Part shown: piece after piece, positions 1 through 8,212 of the stretch
Layout of the letters: each line of letters starts with the position of its first letter
Numbering within the stretch: the stretch's first letter is position 1
Source: a virus
IMG/VR virus record: IMGVR_UViG_3300017917_001849
Location: 1-23,766 of that record
Strand: one strand, 5' to 3'
Length of the DNA: 23,766 nucleotides
The notes under the pieces: model-generated
Told to the model about the DNA's origin: nothing
The model's database searches: none
What the model saw: the letters and a program-made list of their open reading frames with translations, nothing else
Program-made: the position numbers and the translations under genes

Positions 1-22
1 ATCAAAATCTAAAGGAAACACC

Positions 23-244
23 ATGGGTAAGCAAGTATATCGTCCTAGTGCTAGAGCTCTAGCCATTCATGACGACTTGGAAAAGTTCTTGGACTTCTGC
101 GTAGAGTATGGCTATCGTTTCAACGAAGGCGATCTTTACAATTTCAAGAGCTATGCCTGGCAACAGTACAACAAATTCATTCAAGGCAAAAATGCCAAGA
201 ACATGTGGTTTGAAGACGGTCGCCGATTCGCAGGATACAGATAA
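23..244 (+). CDS. small conserved-type phage protein, unknown function
   Basis: A 73-residue soluble, charged and aromatic-rich protein. It starts at an ATG preceded by a Shine-Dalgarno-like AAAGGAA about 6 bases upstream, the first thing visible in the window. No signal peptide, membrane segment or cysteine motif is seen. It ends two bases before the glycosyltransferase gene, so it probably sits in the same transcript as the sugar cassette. I do not recognise a family and give no function. Its upstream promoter would lie outside the window. Confidence 0.7.
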   Translation: MGKQVYRPSARALAIHDDLEKFLDFCVEYGYRFNEGDLYNFKSYAWQQYNKFIQGKNAKNMWFEDGRRFAGYR

Positions 245-246
245 TC

Positions 247-1425
247 ATGCGCCGACTCTTTTACATGGGCCTCGAACCCTACGAAGGCCGCTACACCCTA
301 CAACTACAACAATGGAACGAAGCTGTGTTCAAGCGTCGTGGTATTGACTATGTTGTAGTTCCTGGTTCAACCATCGACAATACCAAATCTATATCTGTTG
401 GACAAGTGTTAGATGCACATGGTCGCAGTTATTTTGGCATGAGTCAAATGATGAATCTAGTACAAATGATGCGCAATGGCGAATGCTCCGGCGAGGATGT
501 TGTGTACTTTGAGGACATGTTCCAACCTGGTATTGAATCATTGCCTTACATCATGGATCAAATTCCAGCAGAGCAAAGACCACGTGTGTATGTACGCTGT
601 CTAGCACAGGCCATTGATCCAGATGACTTTGTGCATGTATGGGGTATGAGCAAGTGGATGAGCTTGTATGAACAAATGGTCAATGAGTTTGTGACGGGTG
701 TGTTGGCTACCAATGAAGAAATGGTTGCTCACATGCGTATCGCCAATTGGTCAGCTCCTATCTATAATATTAGTGGATTAGCATTTGGCAAAGAAGAAGT
801 ACGCAATCGCGTGAACAATCAAATTAAACCTTGGAGTGAGCGCAAAGATCGAATCTTCTTTGCTGCACGTTTTGATCAAGAGAAACAACCAGACTTTTAC
901 ATGGACTTGATTGAACGTGTCAAAGCCACTGAGTGGGGCCGAGACTATGAGTTTGCTGTGTTCTCAGGTGGTCCATTGCGTAGCAACAACCAACGCTATT
1001 TGGATCGTGCTCATGCACTGGCAGCACAAGGCAAACTTGAGATCTACAAGGATCTAAAGAAAGATCAGTATTATGATCTAGTCAACAACTCCAAGTTGAT
1101 CTTTAACTGTGCTTTGCAAGACTGGGTATCAAACACTGTGAGTGAAGCAGATGCCCTGGGTTGTAATGTATTGTATCCAGCATATAGAAGTTTCCCAGAA
1201 ACATTTGCTAATGATCATGAGCGTATGTATGTGCCTTGGTCAATGGATGATGCTGTGAACAAACTACAGACATTGATGCAAGCACCACATCCTAGCATGG
1301 GATTGATTAGTGATTGGAACAATGGCACTATTGATCGTATCTGTGATATCATTGAAGGTTCTGGCGAACAGTGGAACAGAGCAGGCAATCGCTATAGAGA
1401 CCATGTAGCAGAGGCCAAATACTGA
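247..1425 (+). CDS. GT-B-fold glycosyltransferase (GT4-like)
   Basis: A 392-residue protein that probably transfers a sugar from a nucleotide-sugar donor. The C-terminal half shows the usual GT4-type layout: a strand with FFAARFDQEKQPDF opening the donor-binding domain near residue 205, then VFSGG, then a late acidic segment (NTVSEADALGCNVLYP, about residues 297-312) at the place where family members hold the EX7E motif. The N-terminal half is the acceptor-side domain and is poorly conserved. No signal peptide or membrane helix is seen, so it should act in the host cytoplasm. The stop overlaps the start of the epimerase gene by one base, which indicates translational coupling. Its target (phage DNA base, capsid, or host surface glycan) cannot be read from sequence. 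Confidence 0.75.
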   Translation: MRRLFYMGLEPYEGRYTLQLQQWNEAVFKRRGIDYVVVPGSTIDNTKSISVGQVLDAHGRSYFGMSQMMNLVQMMRNGECSGEDVVYFEDMFQPGIESLPYIMDQIPAEQRPRVYVRCLAQAIDPDDFVHVWGMSKWMSLYEQMVNEFVTGVLATNEEMVAHMRIANWSAPIYNISGLAFGKEEVRNRVNNQIKPWSERKDRIFFAARFDQEKQPDFYMDLIERVKATEWGRDYEFAVFSGGPLRSNNQRYLDRAHALAAQGKLEIYKDLKKDQYYDLVNNSKLIFNCALQDWVSNTVSEADALGCNVLYPAYRSFPETFANDHERMYVPWSMDDAVNKLQTLMQAPHPSMGLISDWNNGTIDRICDIIEGSGEQWNRAGNRYRDHVAEAKY

Positions 1426-2369
1426 TGCGTGTACTAGTCACAGGAGCCAGTGGATACATTGGCGGACAAACTGTATTACAACTTCTTGATCAAGGGCACG
1501 AAGTGTTTGGCATTGATCGAAACCCATTGCCTGCCAATCTAAACTGTTTGAAAAACTTTTTACAAGCAGACTTTGCATCCGATGATGCATTGAATTGGAT
1601 GGCCCAACATCGTGTGGGTGCCGTTATACATTGTGCTGGTACCAGTTTGGTTGGACCCAGTATTGCCAATCCAGCAGAGTACTATGACAACAACTTTGTC
1701 AAGACCAAAACACTGTTGGATTTTCTATTGACCTTTGAACAGCGTCCTAGGTTTATATTTTCAAGTTCGGCTGCTACATATGGCAATCCTATTATAACTC
1801 CAGTCAGCGAAGTTGATCCCACAGATCCAATCAGTCCTTATGGTCAAAGCAAGCTCATGATTGACTGGATGTTGCAAAGTTATCATCGTGCATATGGTTT
1901 AGACTATGTGAGCTTTAGATACTTCAATGCCTGCGGTGCAGATCCTCAAGCCAGACATGGACAAGCACCTGGTGCCACACATATCATTGCTAGAGTTTTA
2001 GAATCCATGCGTGATCGTTGTGCTTTTACTTTGTATGGAACCAAATATCCCACTGATGATGGCACCTGTGTTCGAGATTACATTCACGTGGCTGATTTGG
2101 CCAATGCTCACATTGCCGCAATGGATCTAGATGTTCCAGCAGACATCTACAACTTGGGCACAGATACCGGAACCAGCAACGCACAGATCATTGACACAGC
2201 CAGAGCCATAACCGGGCGACAAATAGAAGTTCAAGTAGGAGAACCCAGAGAAGGAGATCCTGCTATACTCACAGCTGATGCCAAAAAATTCATGGGTGTG
2301 AGTGCTTGGAGACCTGAATACAATCTTGCAAACATCATTGGTCATGCCTGGGCCTGGTACACACGATGA
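1425..2369 (+). CDS. galE: NAD-dependent sugar epimerase, UDP-glucose 4-epimerase type
   Basis: A 314-residue extended short-chain dehydrogenase/reductase. It has the Rossmann NAD-binding motif GASGYIG (residues 7-13), a DR pair after the second strand (residues 31-32), the SSSAATYG segment (113-120) with the catalytic Ser/Thr position, and the catalytic Y139-x3-K143 pair in YGQSK. The segment RYFNACGAD and the late RDYIHVADLA are hallmarks of the GalE branch. It is slightly shorter than bacterial GalE (about 338). It probably interconverts UDP-glucose and UDP-galactose or related sugars to supply the upstream glycosyltransferase. The start overlaps the preceding stop, and its own stop overlaps the next ATG (ATGA). 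Substrate is unproven; it could be another UDP-sugar 4-epimerase. Confidence 0.85.
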   Translation: MRVLVTGASGYIGGQTVLQLLDQGHEVFGIDRNPLPANLNCLKNFLQADFASDDALNWMAQHRVGAVIHCAGTSLVGPSIANPAEYYDNNFVKTKTLLDFLLTFEQRPRFIFSSSAATYGNPIITPVSEVDPTDPISPYGQSKLMIDWMLQSYHRAYGLDYVSFRYFNACGADPQARHGQAPGATHIIARVLESMRDRCAFTLYGTKYPTDDGTCVRDYIHVADLANAHIAAMDLDVPADIYNLGTDTGTSNAQIIDTARAITGRQIEVQVGEPREGDPAILTADAKKFMGVSAWRPEYNLANIIGHAWAWYTR

Positions 2370-2956
2370 GTTTTCAACCCATATTTGATTTTGAACGAGC
2401 ATTGGCCGAGTACACAGGTGCTCCCTATGCTGTGATGACTGATTGTTGTACACATGCCATTGAGCTGTGCCTGCGTTGGGATCGAGTGCGTCATTGTGTG
2501 TTCACACCATATACCTATCTCTCTGTGCCAATGACCATGCACAAGCTGGGCATTGAATATTCATATTCAGATGAAGAACGTCAAACATGGGTAGGTGAGT
2601 ATCAGTTCATTGGCACACGCATTTGGGATTCGGCACGTAGACTCGAAAGAAACATGTATCGATCTGGAACTCTCCAATGTTTGAGTTTTGGTAGAACCAA
2701 GCCTTTACAAATAGGACGTGGTGGTGCTATACTAACTGACGACGTGGAGATTTATGATCAACTCAGCCAGCAACGCTATGACGGCAGAGAATTAGCAATC
2801 ACACCATGGCAAGAACAACAGATATTCAAAGTAGGCTATCATTATAAACCCACAACAGAAGAAGCAGAACTTGGACTTAAATTATTACCAACCGTTAACG
2901 AAAAACCTAAGTATGTTGCATACCCTGATTGTAGAACTATTACAATTACGGACTGA
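2366..2956 (+). CDS. minimal DegT/DnrJ/EryC1/StrS-type aminotransferase-like protein
   Basis: A 196-residue protein, about half the usual 360-400 residues of sugar aminotransferases of this family. It keeps the core PLP features: the CCTHAIEL segment near residue 27 where cofactor phosphate is bound, IWDSARRL with Asp88 at the position that contacts the PLP ring nitrogen, and SFGRTKPLQIGRGGAILTDD (residues 107-126) with Lys112 as the expected Schiff-base lysine. The C-terminal small domain seems to be missing. ATGA coupling to galE suggests it acts on the 4-keto or epimerised sugar made by its neighbour. It may need a partner or may bind rather than transaminate. No frameshift is apparent, so the shortness looks native. 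Confidence 0.65.
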   Translation: MSFQPIFDFERALAEYTGAPYAVMTDCCTHAIELCLRWDRVRHCVFTPYTYLSVPMTMHKLGIEYSYSDEERQTWVGEYQFIGTRIWDSARRLERNMYRSGTLQCLSFGRTKPLQIGRGGAILTDDVEIYDQLSQQRYDGRELAITPWQEQQIFKVGYHYKPTTEEAELGLKLLPTVNEKPKYVAYPDCRTITITD

Positions 2957-2985
2957 CATCCTCGTCACTAACTCGGAGAAATTAA

Positions 2986-3690
2986 ATGACAGACAAAAGT
3001 AAAAATCTAGCAGAAGTAATTCGTGCAAACATGAAAAAAGAAGGCAAGCGATTCTGGGCCGGAGACAACATCAGCGACTATGTTGATGGTCCTGGTATCA
3101 AAGATCAGTTGATTGACGAAGCTACCGAAGCATTTGAACAAGTATTAGACACACTATTAATCGACAGAGAAAATGACCCAAACTCAAAAGGAACAGCAAG
3201 ACGACTTGCTAAAATGTACTACAATGAAATCATGGCCGGCCGCTATGAATCTGCTCCGGACGCTACAGCATTTCCAAATGATTCATCCGACAGATATGAA
3301 GGCATGCTTGTGGTACGTAGCGAGTTGCGCAGTATGTGTAGTCATCACCATCAGCCTGTGTCAGGTGTTGCCTACATCGGTATCATTGCCGCTAACAAAC
3401 TGATCGGTCTTAGCAAGTACACTCGTATTGCTCAGTGGTGTGCTCGACGTGGCACGCTACAAGAAGAATTATGCAATGACATTGCCAGAGAAATTCGCAA
3501 GGCTACAGATTCAGAAAACGTGGGTGTTTACATTCAAGCCACACATGGCTGTTGTGAAAATCGTGGCATCATGGCGCATAGTTCATTGACACAAACCACA
3601 GTATTAACTGGTGTATTTAAAACAGATCCAGCAGTTAAAAAGGAATTTATGGACAATATCAAGCTGCAACAAGAGTTTGCGCCCAGATAA
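2986..3690 (+). CDS. folE: GTP cyclohydrolase I
   Basis: A 234-residue protein of the type I GTP cyclohydrolase fold, converting GTP to 7,8-dihydroneopterin triphosphate. The zinc site is visible: Cys118 and the His cluster 120-122 in MCSHHHQP, and the second cysteine in THGCCENRG (residues 186-193). The substrate-binding blocks GLSKYTRIAQWCARR and QATHG are intact. The first 30 residues vary, as in the family. With QueD and QueE downstream it should supply 7-deazaguanine (preQ0) synthesis, not only folate. The start is an ATG with GGAGAA about 5 bases upstream. A terminator-like hairpin follows the stop. Confidence 0.92.
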   Translation: MTDKSKNLAEVIRANMKKEGKRFWAGDNISDYVDGPGIKDQLIDEATEAFEQVLDTLLIDRENDPNSKGTARRLAKMYYNEIMAGRYESAPDATAFPNDSSDRYEGMLVVRSELRSMCSHHHQPVSGVAYIGIIAANKLIGLSKYTRIAQWCARRGTLQEELCNDIAREIRKATDSENVGVYIQATHGCCENRGIMAHSSLTQTTVLTGVFKTDPAVKKEFMDNIKLQQEFAPR

Positions 3691-3719
3691 TCTCTTATAA
3701 ATCAACGACTTAGCAGTAG

Positions 3720-3748
3720 TTGACCAGAAAACCCAGACTAGTTATAAT
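3720..3748 (+). promoter_or_regulatory. sigma70-type promoter for the lipoprotein gene
   Basis: TTGACC (3720-3725) and a perfect TATAAT (3743-3748) are separated by 17 bases. The expected start is near 3755, about 27 bases before the lipoprotein ATG. The -10 box lies in the left half of the hairpin described next, so a transcript starting here would lack the left arm. Host RNA polymerase should be able to use it, in contrast to the T4-type late promoters further on. Confidence 0.7.
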
Positions 3749-3779
3749 GTTATTTGTTATTAACTAGTATTGGGTTTTT
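3728..3779 (+). terminator. terminator-like hairpin after folE, overlapping the next promoter
   Basis: AAAACCCA (3728-3735) pairs with TGGGTTTT (3771-3778), and ACTAGTTA (3737-3744) pairs with TAACTAGT (3761-3768). Together they make two stacked 8-bp helices with a small internal loop and a 16-base apical loop. The right arm ends in a run of five T. It can fold only in RNA that reads in from folE, because the downstream promoter starts RNA inside the loop. GC content of the stem is modest, so termination may be partial. Confidence 0.55.
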
Positions 3780-3781
3780 CT

Positions 3782-6175
3782 ATGAAGTTTCGTAGAACTG
3801 TTTTAGCAGTATCTGTATCTTCAGCAATTGCCACATTATCAGCTTGCGGTGGTGGAGGTGGTGGTTCAGGGGCCATGGGTGGCGGTGGCTCCAATCAAAC
3901 ATATATCAACCGCCAGGTTCCGTTTTATACTCCCCAAAAAATCGATGTGGTTCGTCCACTGGACAGTACCACTTATCGAACTCCAGTCACTGGAATCTTT
4001 ACCAAAGATCTCAACCGAGACTCAGTGGACGAGGTGGTGGTTTCTGCTGTGGGTTTTAGTGCTCCTACAGATCCTCACTACAATGCCAATTTACAGATTT
4101 TTGGATTCAATACCGGAACTTTCCGCAATGAAACCACAACTTGGTTGCCCAATGGTATCAATAACTATGCCGGTGGTACAACTGTAAAATTTGGAGATTT
4201 CAACAACGATGGGCACATGGATATGTTTGTGCCTTCATTTACAGACAAGGAATACTTTAGACCCAGTGCAGTATTCCTTAACACTGGCAATAACAGATTT
4301 ACCAGAACCGATCTTAATTTTGGTGATATCGGTCCTCACGACAGTATCGTGACTGATCTCAACGGCGACGGATATGCTGATATCTTGTTGACCGACATTA
4401 ACCGTATGCGACCAGCTGTGGCATTTGGTTCCGCATCAGGAACGTTTACTATCTTCCGCAGTGACGTGTTGGGCGGCGGTGCTGGAGTCAGCGTAGCTGA
4501 TTACCTTGGCAACGGTACCAAGACTATTGTGCTTACTGATGCTGCCGGAACAGGTAATCAAGACACCAAATTGTATAGCTGGGCTACAGTCAATGACAAA
4601 TTGGTATTGACAGAAATAGCAACTTTGCCCGCTGATCGTTTTTATCTACCAAAGTGGGATTCTGTGAGAGCAGGAACAACCATTGCTCCTCACGCTGTGC
4701 GTAATATAACCATGGACTTCAATCGAGATGGTAAACCTGACGTTGTGGTGTTTTCAACCTTGCCAAAAAATGGCAACACTCATGGCTACAGCGAAGTTCA
4801 GTTTTTACGCAACAACGGCAATGGATCATTTACGGATGTCACTGATTCAGTATTGACCAACTACAATACCAACAAAACCACTAGTTATCAACCACAATTA
4901 CTGGACGTCAACAACGACGGACTGGTGGATATTTTGATCACGGCTGTGGACTACACCGGACAGCAAAGCAACTCTGTGTTATTGAATACTACCGAAGGCA
5001 AGTTTGTTGAAAGCTATACTTCAGTGTTGCAAAGTTTTGCCAGTCAAATTCAAACCATGTCGGGCACTGGTGGTAATGTTCAAAATATTGCCATTGTGGC
5101 AGGGCCCGACAACAAAAGATATTTGTTCAGTGGTGTAGAATACAATGACAACGGTGTGTCTAAGATTGCCATGTACCTGGCTTTGATTGGGCCTACCGGA
5201 ACTACCACTGCCGCGGCCACTATCAACAATATACAACAGGCATGGCCCTGGATGAGTTCAGCTGAAGCAAATGCTACATTGAGTCAAAGTATTGCTCAGT
5301 GGATTGATGGTATACCGGTATTGGAATTTGATCGTATTTTTAGTCCTATTGGTGGCTTGGGTATCAGTCTAAATGGACGCAAAGGCACAAGGTCTTCCAT
5401 TGTTGGATTTGTCAATATTCCAGGATTTGATTCTCGAAGCCTGCAGAACATAACCGCAGTGGATGGACTTGGCAGAAACTTCAGTGTAAACTTGTCCAAA
5501 ATGTCATCAGGAGATGTCAATCATCGATTGCAACCGTTGACCATGGTCAGTGGGCATACTCCACGCAACAGTTGGGTCAGCAAGTTTACCATGCAAGAAG
5601 AACAAACCAACAATGGTCTTAGTTATAGCGGTGGTGGCAACAACTACAGCATTGGTGCTGATACCAGTTATCTCAATCCTAACTCTAACTTGATTTGGAG
5701 AGTTAGTCACAGTGTGACTCCGATGAGTCCTTGGTTGGCTATGTCTGGAGTCTGGGGAGAAGTTCGATCCAGCAACAACTTTGAGTTGTCAATGGTTGCA
5801 CTGCATGACAATTTTTGGTCACAAACTGGTGTGATAAATTCAACCACAAGCATCAATCCAGGCATGGTTAGAAACATAACACCAATAACTAGCCTATACA
5901 ATATCAGCGGTTGGACCAATCAAGGATTCACTGTATATGGTGGAGTTAAACCTTACATTGTTGGCGGCACTGTAGAAATGACTTTGCCGGACAGGGTTGA
6001 CAATCAAGGAAATATGTATTATAATCAACACAAGTCTCGAATCAAAAATCAATTAACTGGATTTGGTGGAGTAAGTTATAGTCTACAACATCGAGAACAC
6101 AGTTTTTCAAGTGGTGCAATTTTTGATGCTCGAGGACAAACAGCTCTAACACTAAACTATCAGGTAAAATTTTAA
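3782..6175 (+). CDS. FG-GAP/VCBS-repeat lipoprotein with beta-barrel-like C-terminus
   Basis: A 797-residue predicted exported lipoprotein. Residues 1-22 form a lipoprotein signal (two Arg, hydrophobic core, lipobox LSAC with Cys22), followed by a Gly/Ser-rich linker to about residue 37. At least five integrin-alpha-like calcium loops follow, each of the form DxNxDGxxD then hydrophobic: near DLNRDSVDE, DFNNDGHMD, DLNGDGYAD, DFNRDGKPD and DVNNDGLVD, across roughly residues 75-390. The C-terminal third is rich in alternating polar/hydrophobic strands and ends in Phe (ALTLNYQVKF), as outer-membrane barrels do. It could sit on the host outer membrane (exclusion or adhesion) or be a virion adhesin; this is inference. 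The ATG at 3782 is preferred to the upstream in-frame TTG at 3770 because it begins a canonical signal peptide. No Shine-Dalgarno is visible. The stop overlaps the HIT gene start. Confidence 0.8.
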   Translation: MKFRRTVLAVSVSSAIATLSACGGGGGGSGAMGGGGSNQTYINRQVPFYTPQKIDVVRPLDSTTYRTPVTGIFTKDLNRDSVDEVVVSAVGFSAPTDPHYNANLQIFGFNTGTFRNETTTWLPNGINNYAGGTTVKFGDFNNDGHMDMFVPSFTDKEYFRPSAVFLNTGNNRFTRTDLNFGDIGPHDSIVTDLNGDGYADILLTDINRMRPAVAFGSASGTFTIFRSDVLGGGAGVSVADYLGNGTKTIVLTDAAGTGNQDTKLYSWATVNDKLVLTEIATLPADRFYLPKWDSVRAGTTIAPHAVRNITMDFNRDGKPDVVVFSTLPKNGNTHGYSEVQFLRNNGNGSFTDVTDSVLTNYNTNKTTSYQPQLLDVNNDGLVDILITAVDYTGQQSNSVLLNTTEGKFVESYTSVLQSFASQIQTMSGTGGNVQNIAIVAGPDNKRYLFSGVEYNDNGVSKIAMYLALIGPTGTTTAAATINNIQQAWPWMSSAEANATLSQSIAQWIDGIPVLEFDRIFSPIGGLGISLNGRKGTRSSIVGFVNIPGFDSRSLQNITAVDGLGRNFSVNLSKMSSGDVNHRLQPLTMVSGHTPRNSWVSKFTMQEEQTNNGLSYSGGGNNYSIGADTSYLNPNSNLIWRVSHSVTPMSPWLAMSGVWGEVRSSNNFELSMVALHDNFWSQTGVINSTTSINPGMVRNITPITSLYNISGWTNQGFTVYGGVKPYIVGGTVEMTLPDRVDNQGNMYYNQHKSRIKNQLTGFGGVSYSLQHREHSFSSGAIFDARGQTALTLNYQVKF

Positions 6176-6564
6176 TGCCACGTAAAGAATGTATATTTGA
6201 AACACAGCCCGATTTGATTGAGGATAGCACTGCACCTTGGGATCAAGTATTAAGTGAAGATTATCATGTCAAGGTATTTGAAGATCGGTATCCATGCACA
6301 CCCGGACACCTATTGTTTGTTCCCAAGTTCAATACCTTTGGTGTACTAACAGATGCATTTGAAGATGCTGTGCGTTATGGCAAGAAAATGGTCGAGTCTG
6401 GTGAGTGGGATGGATTCAACATTGGCATGAACTACGGTGAGGCAGCTGGCCAAACAGTGGGCTGGCCACACATACATGTGATTCCTAGACGCCGGGGTGA
6501 TGTAGCTGATCCAGTGGGCGGTGTGCGTAATACAATCCCAGGAAAAGGAAATTATAAAAAATGA
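6175..6564 (+). CDS. HIT-family nucleotide hydrolase/transferase
   Basis: A 129-residue histidine-triad protein, the normal family length. It shows the nucleotide-binding strand GHLLFVPK (residues 43-50), the GMNYGEAAGQTV segment, and the triad region WPHIHVIPRRRGD. The two later histidines of the triad, including the expected nucleophile, are present, while the first position of the HxHxH pattern is Trp. The tail DPVGGVRNTIPGKG is usual for the branch hydrolysing dinucleoside polyphosphates or AMP conjugates. It acts in the cytoplasm. The gene is coupled to the lipoprotein gene upstream (TAATG) and to the next small ORF (ATGA). The actual substrate cannot be told from sequence. Confidence 0.85.
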   Translation: MPRKECIFETQPDLIEDSTAPWDQVLSEDYHVKVFEDRYPCTPGHLLFVPKFNTFGVLTDAFEDAVRYGKKMVESGEWDGFNIGMNYGEAAGQTVGWPHIHVIPRRRGDVADPVGGVRNTIPGKGNYKK

Positions 6565-6749
6565 TTGCTCTCACAGCCTTAATGTGTGCTTTACTTGGTT
6601 ATCAAATAACCATGCCAGCAGTTGACAATGCCAAGTATACATTTACTGTGTACGAAGGACAAATTATTCGTATGAACACCCAAAACGGAAGTTTTGAAAA
6701 GTGTGATAAAGAATTAAAATGTCAACCCACTGTTGACAACAATAAATAA
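6561..6749 (+). CDS. small protein with hydrophobic N-terminus, unknown
   Basis: A 62-residue ORF starting in an ATGA overlap with the HIT gene. Residues 2-16 are hydrophobic (IALTALMCALLGYQI) and could be a signal peptide or a membrane anchor, followed by a short polar domain with a Cys pair (CDKELKC) able to form a disulphide. This suggests an envelope-located peptide. No family is recognised. The last codons contain AATAAATA, which also matches a weak late-promoter pattern. Confidence 0.55.
   Translation: MIALTALMCALLGYQITMPAVDNAKYTFTVYEGQIIRMNTQNGSFEKCDKELKCQPTVDNNK
6741..6748 (+). promoter_or_regulatory. possible T4-type late promoter (AATAAATA) before queD
   Basis: AATAAATA overlaps the end of the preceding ORF and matches NATAAATA, the pattern I recall for late promoters of T4-like cyanophages. 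It lies about 90 bases before queD. The match is short and AT-rich, so chance is a real alternative. Confidence 0.3.
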
Positions 6750-6809
6750 ATGCTTCAACAACAGCGGCCTTTCTGGCATTCAACCCGCTATACAAATTCT
6801 GCAAGCCTA

Positions 6810-6818
6810 TGCTATAAT
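6810..6818 (+). promoter_or_regulatory. extended -10 promoter for queD
   Basis: TGCTATAAT is a perfect extended -10 (TGN plus TATAAT). No good -35 is seen at the usual distance, which extended -10 promoters tolerate. The expected start near 6825 would give a leader of about 14 bases that begins just before the AGGAG ribosome-binding site. Confidence 0.55.
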
Positions 6819-6838
6819 CTAACATAGGAGAAAAAATA

Positions 6839-7363
6839 ATGGCAAAATATCTATCAACAAAAACCTACGGTAATGACCGCGGCTTATCATGCTGTTTCCG
6901 TCAATGGCGCTCAACACATAGTCACTGCTCATTGCTACATGGATACTCAATTGGTATCAAACTAATTTTTGAATCAGAAACCTTGGACGATCGCAATTGG
7001 GTCATGGACTTTGGTGGACTCAAGGCATTCAAAGAGTGGAGCGAATACATGTTCGACCACACACTGGTTATTGCTGAAGATGATCCTCATCGTGAGATGT
7101 TTGAAAAAATGGCTGCGTTGGGTTTACAAGATCAGGGCGGCGTATGTGATGTTCGTATTGTACCAGCTGTGGGCTGTGAAAAGTTTTCAGAACTGGCTTA
7201 CAAAGAAATGCACAAGATTCTCAAAACATTCCAACGTGGCGAAGCATACACATTGCCAAATGGCAAATCGTTTGAATGCCGTTATCCTGTTGGTCAAGGT
7301 GTTCGGTTGCGTAGTGTGGAAGTGTTTGAACACAATGCAAATTCCGCAGTTTACGAAGGATAA
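6839..7363 (+). CDS. queD: 6-carboxytetrahydropterin synthase
   Basis: A 174-residue T-fold enzyme that converts dihydroneopterin triphosphate to 6-carboxy-5,6,7,8-tetrahydropterin, the second step to preQ0. Visible marks are FRQWRSTHSHCSLLHGYS (residues 20-37) with the His/Cys metal and catalytic cluster, WVMDFGGLKAFKEW, FDHTLVI, and the terminal VEVFEHNANSAVYE. The usual HGH at the zinc site reads HGY (residues 34-36), a variant I recall from a proteobacterial/phage branch. The start follows AGGAG. It is about 3 kb from folE and 3.4 kb from queE, with glycan genes in between. Confidence 0.88.
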   Translation: MAKYLSTKTYGNDRGLSCCFRQWRSTHSHCSLLHGYSIGIKLIFESETLDDRNWVMDFGGLKAFKEWSEYMFDHTLVIAEDDPHREMFEKMAALGLQDQGGVCDVRIVPAVGCEKFSELAYKEMHKILKTFQRGEAYTLPNGKSFECRYPVGQGVRLRSVEVFEHNANSAVYEG

Positions 7364-7366
7364 CTC

Positions 7367-8212
7367 ATGGCAGAAAAAAATCAATATAGTATAGCAGTAT
7401 TATTGCCCACACGTGGTCGTGCCGATGCACTGAGTCGTAGTGTGATTGGTTTGGTAAATCGAGCAGTGATGCTGGATCGTATTCAATTGCTGTTTGCATT
7501 TGACAACGATGATGACGTGGGTCGAGCACATTTTGCCGAGCACTTACAACCTTGGTTAGACAACAAGGGTGTTGATTATACTGCCATGGAATTTGAGCCA
7601 TTGGGCTACGGTCGTCTCAATGAATACATCAATGCTCTGGCTCAACAGTCGTCAGCAGATTGGTTGTTTTTCTGGAATGATGACGCACTCATGGATACAT
7701 CGGGCTGGGACAAGATCATTGCTGGATACACAGATCAGTTCAAACTATTGGCTGTTCATACCCACAGAGATCATCCTTACAGTATTTTTCCCATTGTTCC
7801 GCGAGCCTGGATGGATCAGTTGGGTTATCTCAGCCCACACCCGTTGACTGATGCTTGGTTGAGTCAAATTGCATATCAATTGGACGTATGGGAAAGAATA
7901 GAAGTACATGTCACACACGATCGTCATGACTTGACTGGCAACAACCGCGACGAAACCTTTGAAGCTAGAAACATGGAAGAGCTTGAAGGAAATCCAAACA
8001 ATCCCAAAGACTTTCACAACCTCAGTTGGATTCGTTTGCGTTTGAACGAAACTGAAAAATTAAGTGAGTACATGAAATCTCAAGGACTAGACACCACTTG
8101 GTGGGAAAATGTCAAACTTGGAAAACAAGATCCATGGGAAAAACTTGCTGCCAATGATGTCAACGGTCAGATGAAACAATTTAGAATAAAATTTAAAAAT
8201 TCCGATCAATGA
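7367..8212 (+). CDS. GT-A glycosyltransferase, family 2-like
   Basis: A 281-residue protein with the N-terminal nucleotide-binding pattern of GT2 enzymes: AVLLPTRGRADAL (residues 9-21), the strand LLFAFDNDDD (about 40-49), and the metal-binding acidic site in WLFFWNDDALM (about 98-108). The following region has VHTHRDHPYSIFPIVPRAW, an acceptor-side segment. There is no membrane helix, so it is cytoplasmic. It begins three bases after queD and ends in an ATGA overlap with the next gene, heading a four-gene coupled cassette. Donor and acceptor are unknown. Confidence 0.78.
   Translation: MAEKNQYSIAVLLPTRGRADALSRSVIGLVNRAVMLDRIQLLFAFDNDDDVGRAHFAEHLQPWLDNKGVDYTAMEFEPLGYGRLNEYINALAQQSSADWLFFWNDDALMDTSGWDKIIAGYTDQFKLLAVHTHRDHPYSIFPIVPRAWMDQLGYLSPHPLTDAWLSQIAYQLDVWERIEVHVTHDRHDLTGNNRDETFEARNMEELEGNPNNPKDFHNLSWIRLRLNETEKLSEYMKSQGLDTTWWENVKLGKQDPWEKLAANDVNGQMKQFRIKFKNSDQ

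Noticed and set aside
3845-3895. GGTGG-rich stretch as a repeat or G-quadruplex element
   Set aside because: It encodes the poly-Gly/Ser linker that follows a lipobox, which explains it without another role.
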